A program made the translations under genes and the position numbers. From positions 1 to 5,442 of the forward strand of contig JAGHVA010000089.1 of NCBI GenBank assembly GCA_018064565.1: a DNA stretch of 5,442 nt, in the 5' to 3' direction. This stretch comes from Candidatus Colimorpha onthohippi. GTDB lineage: Bacteria > Bacteroidota > Bacteroidia > Bacteroidales > P3. The notes beneath the pieces were generated by a model. The model was not told the origin of the DNA. It did not search any database and saw only the letters and a program-made list of their open reading frames with translations. Shown one piece after another: positions 1-5,442 of this stretch; within the stretch, counting starts at the first letter, position 1; the number at the start of each line of letters is the position of its first letter.

Positions 1-8
1 ATGCCGAG

Positions 9-39
9 GCGAGAAAATGACTGTTGCGAAGAAACGAAC
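9..39. repeat. 31-bp direct repeat, copy 1
   Basis: Starts GCGAGAAAATGACTGTTGCG and is identical to 125-155 except for one base (A33 versus G149). It is preceded at 1-7 by ATGCCGA, which is also found at 76-82 ahead of copy 2. It is not part of a believable gene: the frame running through it here (1-207) is Cys- and Arg-rich with no recognisable motif. Confidence 0.85.
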
Positions 40-82
40 ATTTTCGATAAGCCGAGAGCAGACAAGCTTGCTTGTATGCCGA

Positions 83-122
83 CCCGCCTGTCGGCGGACA
101 GGCCCGCCTGTCGGTGGACAGG
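83..122. repeat. Two tandem 20-bp hairpin-forming units
   Basis: Positions 83-102 and 103-122 are identical except for C95 versus T115. Each unit contains a palindrome, CCTGTC - 4 bases - GACAGG, so each can fold into a short stem with a GGCG or GGTG loop. The first stem extends to 7 bp (86-92 with 97-103). The units are GC-rich against an AT-richer surrounding. A further small inverted repeat, ACAAGC/GCTTGT, lies just before them at 62-75. Confidence 0.85.
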
Positions 123-124
123 GT

Positions 125-155
125 GCGAGAAAATGACTGTTGCGAAGAGACGAAC
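125..155. repeat. 31-bp direct repeat, copy 2
   Basis: Second copy of the sequence at 9-39, 116 bases downstream, with a single mismatch. It directly follows two tandem hairpin units and ends 12 bases before the terminator stem of the neighbouring gene. Confidence 0.85.
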
Positions 156-167
156 CAATAACAAACA

Positions 168-199
168 CAAGCGGAGCACCATCAGATGTGCTCCGCTTG
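168..199 (-). terminator. Hairpin terminator of the short paralogue gene
   Basis: A perfect 12-bp inverted repeat (168-179 with 188-199, arm CAAGCGGAGCAC) encloses an 8-base loop. On the minus strand it lies 60 bases past the stop codon at 259 and is followed by a T-rich stretch, TGTTTGTTATT. The T run is interrupted, so termination may be less efficient than at the upstream gene. A plus-strand gene entering from the left could also use it, but the bases after it on that side are not T-rich. Confidence 0.7.
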
Positions 200-258
200 C
201 ATTATAACGATTGAATATTTAATATGCGGTATTCAAGACCGCTCTTGGGTCGGTTAAA

Positions 259-1683
259 TTATTTCTTAACGACCTTACGAACTGCCACGCCATCGGGAGT
301 GATGATATGGAACATATAAACACCTTTGCTCAGACTGCTCATATCTACCATATTGGACCCGTTGACCACAGTGGCTACACGACCAGCCAGATCCATAACT
401 GCAACACGGCTCACCGTTGTTCCCATGATTTCCACATTACCCATAGTTGGGTTAGGATAGACCGACACCTCGTTGAGGCTTGCACCATCAATACCTTGTG
501 GAATAATGGTAAGTTGAAGCGTGTAGATACTGTCGCAACCACCCTCTACAGCACCAGGTACCCTATGCTGGAAAGTACCTGAAGTCGTATAGGTTTGACC
601 ATACCATATATACTTGCCTACAGCATTTATAGGAGTGAGGGTACGGTAAGCATCCGAACACTGCTGCTGACCGCCAGTTGAACGCCACTGAGCGTGTAAG
701 GTGATATCCACATCACCTTCATCAAACCAGATAGTATCACCTACATTATACGACACGCCCGTGCCATTTGCCATAGTATTCCATCCAGTAAATTCATAGT
801 TTGCACGAGTAAAAGCGCAATTTTCAACAATAATTCCATTATACTCACAAGAGGTGTCTGGAGTCATCACACCCTGGCCACCATTGGCGTCATATCTAAC
901 TATAATATTTTTGCCCCAAGCAGCATAAAAATAGTTATAATCACCTGCAAAATTATACATCTCGCCAGGGTCATACCCCATAAATTCTTGACTTGCCACA
1001 TCCCATGTGTACCAATATAAGAAGGTGTAACCCTCTCTCTCAAATGGATTATCTGGCAAAGGACTATTGCCTGCAGCAAACGCATCATACGTCCACGACC
1101 CGTACTCATCATCTGCCTCAAAGGTGGCAAAATAGGTGTTACCATAACGGAACGAAATATCATCTACAGCAAATGCAGCATCACCACCTTCGGCACCTAA
1201 CGTGTATATGTATAACATTAGGTTAGACCCTGCAGGTGCTATCATCTGCACCTGATCCCACCCATCATCGCTTGATAAAGTATAATAAACACCATTATAC
1301 CATTTCCACGAACTGCCTCCATCTATACTATAACGAACCGCATAATTCATACTCGCCGATGGGGCCTCATCATCCAAATTATATGTTTTGACAAAAAAAC
1401 TGACCGTACAATTGGCTGTACTCGAAACAGTATAAGGATTCCCCATCCCAAACCAATGCGTGTCTGGAACATTAGCAACAGAACCTGTATAGATCATAGT
1501 ATTCCCTGTCCCATCATCAGAAAATTCCCAACAAGAAGTTTGCTGATCATACCAATCCCAATCATTCCAATAATTTACAATATCATCGGTTATGCCATGC
1601 TCAAAATCAATCCACATGGGATACTGTGCAAATGCACTCATACTCATAGCTAAAACGATGAGCGATAATAATTTTTTCTTCAT
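259..1683 (-). CDS. Secreted InlB B-repeat protein with T9SS type A sorting domain (short paralogue, 474 aa)
   Basis: Predicted exported surface or secreted protein of unknown ligand. Residues 1-20 form a signal peptide (Lys-rich start, hydrophobic core, cleavage after SAFAQ). Residues 21-180 look like a beta-sandwich of the MAM/cleaved-adhesin kind: WIDFEHG near the start, GGSSW in the middle, and a closing AFAVDDISF. Two Listeria-Bacteroides (InlB B/Flg_new-type) repeats follow at about 184-256 and 257-333, with REGYTFLYW, YDANGGQG and closing AAW and AQW. One CDS-type repeat spans about 341-393 (C342, YIWYGQTY, GGCDSIYTLQLTI). Residues 407-474 are a T9SS type A C-terminal domain (VYPNP, VMDLAGR, KGVYMFHI, VRKVVKK), a signal for outer-membrane export and usually surface anchoring. 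The ATG at 1683 is chosen because it starts the signal peptide directly. Its leader is AT-rich with no Shine-Dalgarno, as is usual in Bacteroidota. It lies downstream of a longer paralogue on the same strand but has its own promoter box and terminator. No catalytic motif is visible; an adhesin or stalk role is inference. Confidence 0.9.
   Translation of the reverse strand: MKKKLLSLIVLAMSMSAFAQYPMWIDFEHGITDDIVNYWNDWDWYDQQTSCWEFSDDGTGNTMIYTGSVANVPDTHWFGMGNPYTVSSTANCTVSFFVKTYNLDDEAPSASMNYAVRYSIDGGSSWKWYNGVYYTLSSDDGWDQVQMIAPAGSNLMLYIYTLGAEGGDAAFAVDDISFRYGNTYFATFEADDEYGSWTYDAFAAGNSPLPDNPFEREGYTFLYWYTWDVASQEFMGYDPGEMYNFAGDYNYFYAAWGKNIIVRYDANGGQGVMTPDTSCEYNGIIVENCAFTRANYEFTGWNTMANGTGVSYNVGDTIWFDEGDVDITLHAQWRSTGGQQQCSDAYRTLTPINAVGKYIWYGQTYTTSGTFQHRVPGAVEGGCDSIYTLQLTIIPQGIDGASLNEVSVYPNPTMGNVEIMGTTVSRVAVMDLAGRVATVVNGSNMVDMSSLSKGVYMFHIITPDGVAVRKVVKK
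262..465 (-). other. T9SS type A C-terminal sorting domain of the short protein
   Basis: Residues 407-474 show VYPNP, VEIMGTTV, RVAVMDLAGR, LSKGVYMFHI and VRKVVKK. This matches the sorting domain of the large protein element for element, so both are expected to use the same secretion route. Confidence 0.9.
505..663 (-). repeat. Single CDS-type repeat in the short paralogue
   Basis: Encodes about residues 341-393 with C342 and C383, a YIWYGQTY core and the closing GGCDSIYTLQLTI. The closing segment is nearly the same as in the first CDS-type unit of the large protein (GGECDSIYTLALTF), so it is best aligned with that unit. The spacing from its first Cys to the Trp core is longer than in the large protein. 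Confidence 0.7.
685..1134 (-). repeat. Two InlB B-type protein repeats in the short paralogue
   Basis: Encodes residues 184-333. The first unit starts with NTYFATF right after the beta-sandwich, like the first unit of the large protein, but ends REGYTFLYW...AAWGKN like the second unit of the large protein. The second unit (YDANGGQG, ANYEFTGWNTMANGTG, DITLHAQWRST) matches the third unit of the large protein (NGNGGSG, ANYEFWHWDTCADGHG, DITFYPIWKST). The pair therefore corresponds to the first module of the large array, shortened by about one unit. Confidence 0.85.
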
Positions 1684-1741
1684 AATAAGTTTATTGTTTG
1701 GTTACTAACTATGTTTTTTTCTAAGCAGAAATACAACGCTG

Positions 1742-1749
1742 CAAAGGTA
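1742..1749 (-). promoter_or_regulatory. Bacteroidota-type -7 box (TACCTTTG) of the short paralogue gene
   Basis: The minus strand reads TACCTTTG followed by CA, a full match to the TANNTTTG -7 consensus used by the primary sigma factor of Bacteroidota. It lies 58 bases upstream of the ATG at 1683, so the expected leader is about 50 bases. No clear -33 TTTG sits at the usual ~20-base spacing; the area there is T-rich, and the nearest TTTG (1779-1782) is 29 bases upstream. Together with the upstream terminator, this argues that the gene has its own promoter. Confidence 0.6.
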
Positions 1750-1750
1750 C

Positions 1751-1777
1751 AAAAAAAAAACGAAAACTAAAAAAAAA
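1751..1777. repeat. Paired homopolymer tracts next to the promoter box
   Basis: Ten consecutive A (1751-1760) and nine consecutive A (1769-1777) on the plus strand, separated by eight mixed bases. On the transcribed side these are T tracts immediately upstream of the TACCTTTG box, in the place where the -33 to -7 spacer should be. They may only provide DNA curvature or an AT-rich upstream region, or may vary in length. Confidence 0.7.
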
Positions 1778-1839
1778 TCAAACTCATCGACGGAAACACA
1801 CCCCCATCGTCCATCACCATCAAAAGATTTTTCCTTATG

Positions 1840-1873
1840 AAAAAGGTGGACTCTACGTTAATAGAACCCACCT
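1840..1873 (-). terminator. Rho-independent terminator of the large protein gene
   Basis: On the minus strand AGGTGG (1873-1868) and CCACCT (1849-1844) form a 6-bp stem. It extends through GUUCUA/UAGAGU (1867-1862 with 1855-1850, including two G-U pairs) to 12 bp with a 6-base loop. A run of T follows at once (1843-1840). It begins 46 bases after the stop codon of the large protein gene, in the correct orientation. Confidence 0.85.
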
Positions 1874-1918
1874 CAACATTAAATGTATCAACACAAATGC
1901 GCAGCCAATAGTGCTGGA

Positions 1919-4900
1919 TTACCTCTTGATAACCTTGCGCACCGCTGTGCCTTCAGAAGTCTCAATACGCATCATATACACGCCATTGCCTACAATGGTC
2001 ATATCCACCGTATTGGTTCCCTCTACAGTACTGATTTTTCTGCCTGTCATATCCATCACATCTACACTATACACCGTAGCACCCGTGATAGTAACTGAAT
2101 TGGTTGTCGGGTTTGGATAGAGCTTGACAGATGCTGTATTTACATTTTCAATACCCTGCGTTATGGTCAAATACAATGTATCTACACTGGGGCAACCTGC
2201 CTGGTTAGTGTATTCATGCTTGTACGTACCACTATAGCTGCGAAGCTCTCCCTCCCAATAATAAGGACTGCTCGATGTTATCTGCGTGCCTGTAAATGTG
2301 CCATGGTTGATTACGAGGTTGAGCGTAATCACACTGTCGCAACCAGCGGCATTGCGGATTGTCTTGGTGGCGGTGGTATTGTTGTCGGTATAGGTGTTGC
2401 CATCTATCCAACGATAGCTTTCGCAAGCAGTCTGGACATCAGTATAGGTCGTTGACTTATGGATGGTAAGGTTGAGCGTTACGACTGTATCGCAAGCACC
2501 ACCCTGACCTGTAACACGATAATTGGCGGTGTTATTGCTTTCGGTATAGGTAGTGCCATGCCACTCGTAGCTGTCGCACTTCTCGTAGGTTTCCGTACGA
2601 CCTGCCGTTGTGCTGAAAGTAAGAGCCAGCGTATAAATACTATCGCACTCACCACCAACGGCATTTTCGACAACCTTGTTGTACGAACCGCCCGATGTAA
2701 GAGTCCTACCACGCCAGCTGTACGAAGTGCCACATACAGCAAGTGTCTCAGCTACGGTTACATCCACGCAACTGTGAGGATCCAATTTCCAAATAGCAAA
2801 AAGTCTAAGGTCTGTGGTAATATTGTCTGGAACAGGCAAGACCTCGCCAGCCGCAGAGGTCATATCCTCAGCAGCATCCGATTCTGCACCCCATCCCACA
2901 AAGATATAACCCTGACGAGTAAAACCACACTCAGGCAATGCGATGTTGAATCCTGGCACAAAATTCAATGGATCCATCGAACCCTCGCCACCATTTGCGT
3001 CAAAAATAATCTGATGAGTATTCTCGTTGCGAGTCCACATCGCATAGAGCGTATAAGCCCCACTAAACTGCACATAAGCCCCAGCAGGATACACATCCTC
3101 AGCCAATTGCGGCGATGTGGAAGCACACCAACCTACAAAAGTATAGCCACTACGAGTAAACATACAAGCAGGCAATGGCTCGGTATATTCTTCATCATAC
3201 AAGTCGCCTTCAAATACCATATAACGGAAGTCTTGAGTACCGTTGTTGGCATAGAACGTAACCTTATAACCCCACATTGCAGTAAGCGTAACATCGGATG
3301 TAAAACCGCTCAATGTGTCGCCAGGATAGACACCATAAGCATCATCACCATCCACATACAACCAGTAGTTGAAGGTAAGCCCCTCTATCTGGAATGTACA
3401 TTCAGGCGCAAGAACCCAACCTTGATCAGTAACATACATATCGTTCATGCGACCTTGTGCACCACCACCATCAAAATGGATGGCGAACGTGGATGCATCG
3501 CGCCAAATGGCATAGAATTTAACATCAGCGGTAGTATCAAGTGCTATGACATCGCCTGGCTGCGCGTATCTGGTAGCCGTTGTTGAAAGAGCCCAACCCG
3601 CAAAGACTTTATCTTGCTTGGTGAAACCACACTCTGGAAAACAGAACTGAGAATGAGGCAACACTCTCATAGACGGAACTACACCAACGCCTCCATTAGC
3701 ATCAAACGTAACGGTTATGGTATTGCTATCGGCAGTCCATACCGCAGCCAAATTCATCGAAGCAGGGAATACAAGACTCATGCCCGCAGGATATACATCG
3801 TTGATATCGGTAACTGGCAACACATCGGTCCAACCTACAAAGGTATGACCTAAATAGGAGAATTGGCAAGCAGGTAGCACGCTTTCTTCTTCAGGAAGCA
3901 CCACATACGTCTCGCTGCGACCCGTGCCGTTGTTGGCATAGAAAGTGATGTTATAACCCCAGATAGCATAAAGGGTATCGCTTGAAGTAAAGCCACTGAG
4001 TGTATCCGTTGGATTAACTCTCCACCAATCACCGTTCTCATCCACATACGCCCAGCAGTAGAATCCCATATCCTCCATCGTAAATCCACACGCAGGAACA
4101 ATCAGCGTATCGGTGCTGGTTACTATCCAATCAGCCATATTGCCTTGTCCACCATTGGCATCAAAATGAAGAACCATGTTCTGCGCAGAAGTACTCTTCC
4201 ATATAGGATAGAACGTGATGTCTGCACGCACCGTCATCTTCATGCCAGGAGCAATGTTTAGACCATGACCATCGGCACATGTATCCCAGTGCCAGAATTC
4301 ATAGTTAGCAGGAGCGGTAAACGTACAAGCAGGCATCGTCAGCGTGTCTCCATACGTATAATATTGCGTTGCCATACTGCCCGAGCCACCATTGCCGTTG
4401 AATGTAATCACAGGATTCTTACCCCATGCTGCATGAAATGTCATGTGTTCGGTTGCAGAAAAAGTATCGGATGGGTAGAGGTCATACGATCCCTCACTAT
4501 CCTCGGTGTACCAGCCTAAGAATGTGTAACCCTCGCGCGTAAACGTTGCATCGGGTGCAATATAACTAACTTCCGACTCTACCCACATAGTGTCCATTTC
4601 TCCACTACCACCATTAGCATCAAAGGCAATATAGTGTTGCCAAACAGCATAGACATTGATATTGCTTGTTATCCCACTCAAAATATCGGTAGGATTAGCC
4701 ATTACCACGGTGTCGTCGTCAGCAACAGCCCAATAGGCAAACTCAGCATGTGGACGGGTATATTTGCATTCTGGAAGGATAAAAGTACCATCGTTGATAA
4801 CACGTGCCGACATAGTGTCTGATACATTTTTCGCATGAGGCGAAAATGCTGCCATATAAGTATTCGCTGGCAAGATGCTAAAATCATCAAGAAGCAAAAT

Positions 4901-5377
4901 AGTTTCTGCTCCAACGCTATTGGTCAGCATGAAGAGAAATTGGATTTTGTGCGAACCTGAAAGACTTTGTTGTGTAAAGAAGTTACCCAAGTTTATGCTC
5001 AACGTTTTCCAATCGCCCATTTCAACGGCAGTATTCGCAACTACTACAGGATTGTTAACGTTGCCATCTACAGCTACAGCCACAAGGATTTTTGCATTGC
5101 TAAACAATGCACGCAACTTGACTTTCATGGTGCTACCTGCATCAACACTCCCTACATTAAATTCAGGCGAAGTGAGCATGTTGGTAGTAGCCTCATTTGT
5201 GGCGTATGACGCCAAAACTGTTTCGGAACTGACATAATAACCCATGCGCTCCGTGGTCCAAGAACCGTCTGACACCCATCCAGAGGCTTCCTGCTCAAAG
5301 TTCTGGTAGTACGTTACCTGAGCAGAAGTTACCACCGCCAGAAGCAATGCCACAGCAAATGTAAATAACTTTCTCAT
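1919..5377 (-). CDS. Large secreted multi-repeat InlB B-type protein with T9SS type A sorting domain (1152 aa)
   Basis: Predicted exported repeat protein, probably a surface adhesin or stalk; the ligand is unknown. Residues 1-20 are a signal peptide ending VTSAQ. Residues 21-170 resemble a beta-sandwich (YYQNFEQEASGW at the start, LLLDDFSIL at the end). Nine Listeria-Bacteroides repeats follow, each closing in a Trp: about 174-246, 247-318, 319-393, 394-473, 474-547, 548-625, 626-702, 703-781 and 782-863. Hallmarks are FDANGG, GYTFVGW and LYAIW. Four CDS-type repeats occupy about 870-1073 (CDSIYTLALT, CDTVVTLNLT, CDSVITLNLV, CPSVDTLYLT). Residues 1084-1152 are a T9SS type A sorting domain (LYPNP, VMDMTGR, GNGVYMMRI, VRKVIKR). 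The ATG at 5377 is preferred. An in-frame TTG at 5416 would add 13 residues, mostly hydrophobic, ahead of the Arg-Lys signal peptide and is less likely. There is no Shine-Dalgarno. The gene is followed 46 bases later by a strong hairpin terminator, so it is probably monocistronic. It has the same domain order as the shorter gene downstream, indicating a tandem duplication followed by repeat-number change. Confidence 0.92.
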   Translation of the reverse strand: MRKLFTFAVALLLAVVTSAQVTYYQNFEQEASGWVSDGSWTTERMGYYVSSETVLASYATNEATTNMLTSPEFNVGSVDAGSTMKVKLRALFSNAKILVAVAVDGNVNNPVVVANTAVEMGDWKTLSINLGNFFTQQSLSGSHKIQFLFMLTNSVGAETILLLDDFSILPANTYMAAFSPHAKNVSDTMSARVINDGTFILPECKYTRPHAEFAYWAVADDDTVVMANPTDILSGITSNINVYAVWQHYIAFDANGGSGEMDTMWVESEVSYIAPDATFTREGYTFLGWYTEDSEGSYDLYPSDTFSATEHMTFHAAWGKNPVITFNGNGGSGSMATQYYTYGDTLTMPACTFTAPANYEFWHWDTCADGHGLNIAPGMKMTVRADITFYPIWKSTSAQNMVLHFDANGGQGNMADWIVTSTDTLIVPACGFTMEDMGFYCWAYVDENGDWWRVNPTDTLSGFTSSDTLYAIWGYNITFYANNGTGRSETYVVLPEEESVLPACQFSYLGHTFVGWTDVLPVTDINDVYPAGMSLVFPASMNLAAVWTADSNTITVTFDANGGVGVVPSMRVLPHSQFCFPECGFTKQDKVFAGWALSTTATRYAQPGDVIALDTTADVKFYAIWRDASTFAIHFDGGGAQGRMNDMYVTDQGWVLAPECTFQIEGLTFNYWLYVDGDDAYGVYPGDTLSGFTSDVTLTAMWGYKVTFYANNGTQDFRYMVFEGDLYDEEYTEPLPACMFTRSGYTFVGWCASTSPQLAEDVYPAGAYVQFSGAYTLYAMWTRNENTHQIIFDANGGEGSMDPLNFVPGFNIALPECGFTRQGYIFVGWGAESDAAEDMTSAAGEVLPVPDNITTDLRLFAIWKLDPHSCVDVTVAETLAVCGTSYSWRGRTLTSGGSYNKVVENAVGGECDSIYTLALTFSTTAGRTETYEKCDSYEWHGTTYTESNNTANYRVTGQGGACDTVVTLNLTIHKSTTYTDVQTACESYRWIDGNTYTDNNTTATKTIRNAAGCDSVITLNLVINHGTFTGTQITSSSPYYWEGELRSYSGTYKHEYTNQAGCPSVDTLYLTITQGIENVNTASVKLYPNPTTNSVTITGATVYSVDVMDMTGRKISTVEGTNTVDMTIVGNGVYMMRIETSEGTAVRKVIKR
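1922..2128 (-). other. T9SS type A C-terminal sorting domain of the large protein
   Basis: Residues 1084-1152 carry the standard order of a Por_Secre_tail/type A domain: LYPNP, a VTITGA strand, YSVDVMDMTGR, NGVYMMRI, and a basic end VRKVIKR. In characterised members this domain directs outer-membrane export by the type IX system and is usually removed when the cargo is attached to anionic lipopolysaccharide. The secretion machinery itself is not in the window. Confidence 0.9.
2159..2770 (-). repeat. Four CDS-type (CDSIYTL) repeats
   Basis: Encodes about residues 870-1073. Each unit of about 50 residues has a Cys, a Y-x-W-x-G-x-T-Y-like core, and a closing CDS(I/V)xTLxLT strand. Cys pairs are C882/C911, C934/C962 and C985/C1013. 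The fourth unit keeps only C1062 and has SSSPYYW where the first Cys would be. I recognise this pattern from secreted Bacteroidota proteins, where such units commonly sit just before a T9SS sorting domain, but I cannot give a family accession or function. Confidence 0.75.
2789..4858 (-). repeat. Array of nine InlB B-type protein repeats, arranged as three three-repeat modules
   Basis: Encodes residues 174-863 of the large protein. Each unit of about 72-82 residues runs from a (F/Y)xANGG strand through P(A/E)CxFT and a GYTFxGW-like turn to a closing YAxW. Every third unit carries a distinctive NPTDxLSGxTS or YPGDTLSGFTS segment (about residues 228, 455 and 684). The array can therefore be read as A-B-C repeated three times: 4199-4858, 3503-4198 and 2789-3502. 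Units are well diverged in sequence, and the first is the most degenerate because it lacks the ANGG motif. In the known family these repeats form small beta-rich domains in bacterial surface proteins. Confidence 0.88.
5318..5377 (-). other. Signal peptide of the large repeat protein
   Basis: The first 20 residues read as a classical Sec signal: Met-Arg-Lys, a hydrophobic stretch FAVALLLAVV, then TSAQ with Ala-X-Ala-like small residues before the cleavage point. Sec export to the periplasm is the first step for all T9SS cargo, so this fits the C-terminal sorting domain. Confidence 0.85.
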
Positions 5378-5413
5378 TGTGATTACTATTAAAATTATTA
5401 TTAAACAGAATGT

Positions 5414-5421
5414 CAAAAAGA
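5414..5421 (-). promoter_or_regulatory. Weak candidate -7 box (TCTTTTTG) of the large protein gene
   Basis: The minus strand reads TCTTTTTG, one mismatch from TANNTTTG, 36 bases upstream of the ATG at 5377. A matching -33 element would fall at or beyond the window edge and cannot be judged. The true promoter may lie outside the window. Confidence 0.2.
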
Positions 5422-5442
5422 ATACTCAAAACAGAGTATATA

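Noticed and set aside
1..160. CRISPR-like array at the left end
   Set aside because: There are only two copies of the 31-bp sequence with an 85-base gap, plus two directly abutting 20-bp units. There is no regular repeat-spacer pattern.
1..207. A 68-codon plus-strand frame across the left repeat cluster
   Set aside because: It runs through direct repeats, hairpin units and the terminator stem, is rich in Cys and Arg, and shows no motif. It could be the end of something starting left of the window, but nothing supports that.
211..236. 7-bp inverted repeat TTGAATA/TATTCAA with a 12-base loop between the short gene's stop and its terminator
   Set aside because: The stem is short and AT-rich with a large loop and no T run. 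It may be a chance palindrome and is weaker than the 12-bp hairpin at 168-199.
237..255. Possible small hairpin GACC/GGTC just after the short gene
   Set aside because: Only about four base pairs are formed, with no T tract.
2459..3586. A 375-codon open frame on the plus strand, antisense to the large repeat gene
   Set aside because: It lies wholly inside the well-supported minus-strand gene, has no recognisable domain or signal, and its regular pattern mirrors the repeats on the other strand.
5378..5416. TTG start at 5416 for the large protein (1165 residues)
   Set aside because: The extra 13 residues put a second hydrophobic stretch ahead of a complete signal peptide that begins at the ATG at 5377. 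The region also has the base composition of a leader.
5388..5416. TTGACA - 17 bases - TTTAAT on the minus strand, resembling a sigma-70 promoter
   Set aside because: Bacteroidota primary promoters use TTTG/TANNTTTG elements, and this one would start transcription only a few bases before the ATG. It is probably chance in AT-rich DNA.

Overview
The window looks like chromosomal DNA from a member of the Bacteroidota, most likely an uncultured member of the Bacteroidales. The evidence is two predicted type IX secretion (T9SS) cargo proteins with C-terminal sorting domains, a TANNTTTG-type promoter box, and AT-rich leaders without Shine-Dalgarno sequences. No taxonomic marker gene is present, so the order-level call is inference.

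Layout. Positions 1-258 hold no convincing gene. They contain a compact GC-rich repeat cluster (a duplicated ~39-bp sequence, the second copy interrupted by two tandem hairpin units) and the likely terminator of the first gene. Positions 259-1683 (minus strand) encode a 474-residue secreted repeat protein. Positions 1684-1918 hold that gene's leader, its promoter box beside two long A/T homopolymers, and a strong terminator for the upstream gene. Positions 1919-5377 (minus strand) encode a 1152-residue secreted repeat protein. Positions 5378-5442 are its AT-rich leader.

The two proteins are paralogues with one domain order: signal peptide, an N-terminal beta-sandwich-like domain ending in a DD(I/F)S motif, Listeria-Bacteroides (InlB B-type) repeats of about 76 residues, 'CDSIYTL'-type repeats of about 50 residues, and a T9SS type A sorting domain. 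Copy numbers differ: two B repeats and one CDS-type repeat in the short protein, nine and four in the long one. In the long protein the nine B repeats appear to be three copies of a three-repeat module with a period of about 227-238 residues. Each gene seems to be its own transcription unit. The likely products are extended, surface-attached or secreted stalk or adhesin-like proteins. No catalytic domain is visible and the ligand is unknown. I see no CRISPR array, transposase, tRNA, rRNA or enzyme-encoding gene.
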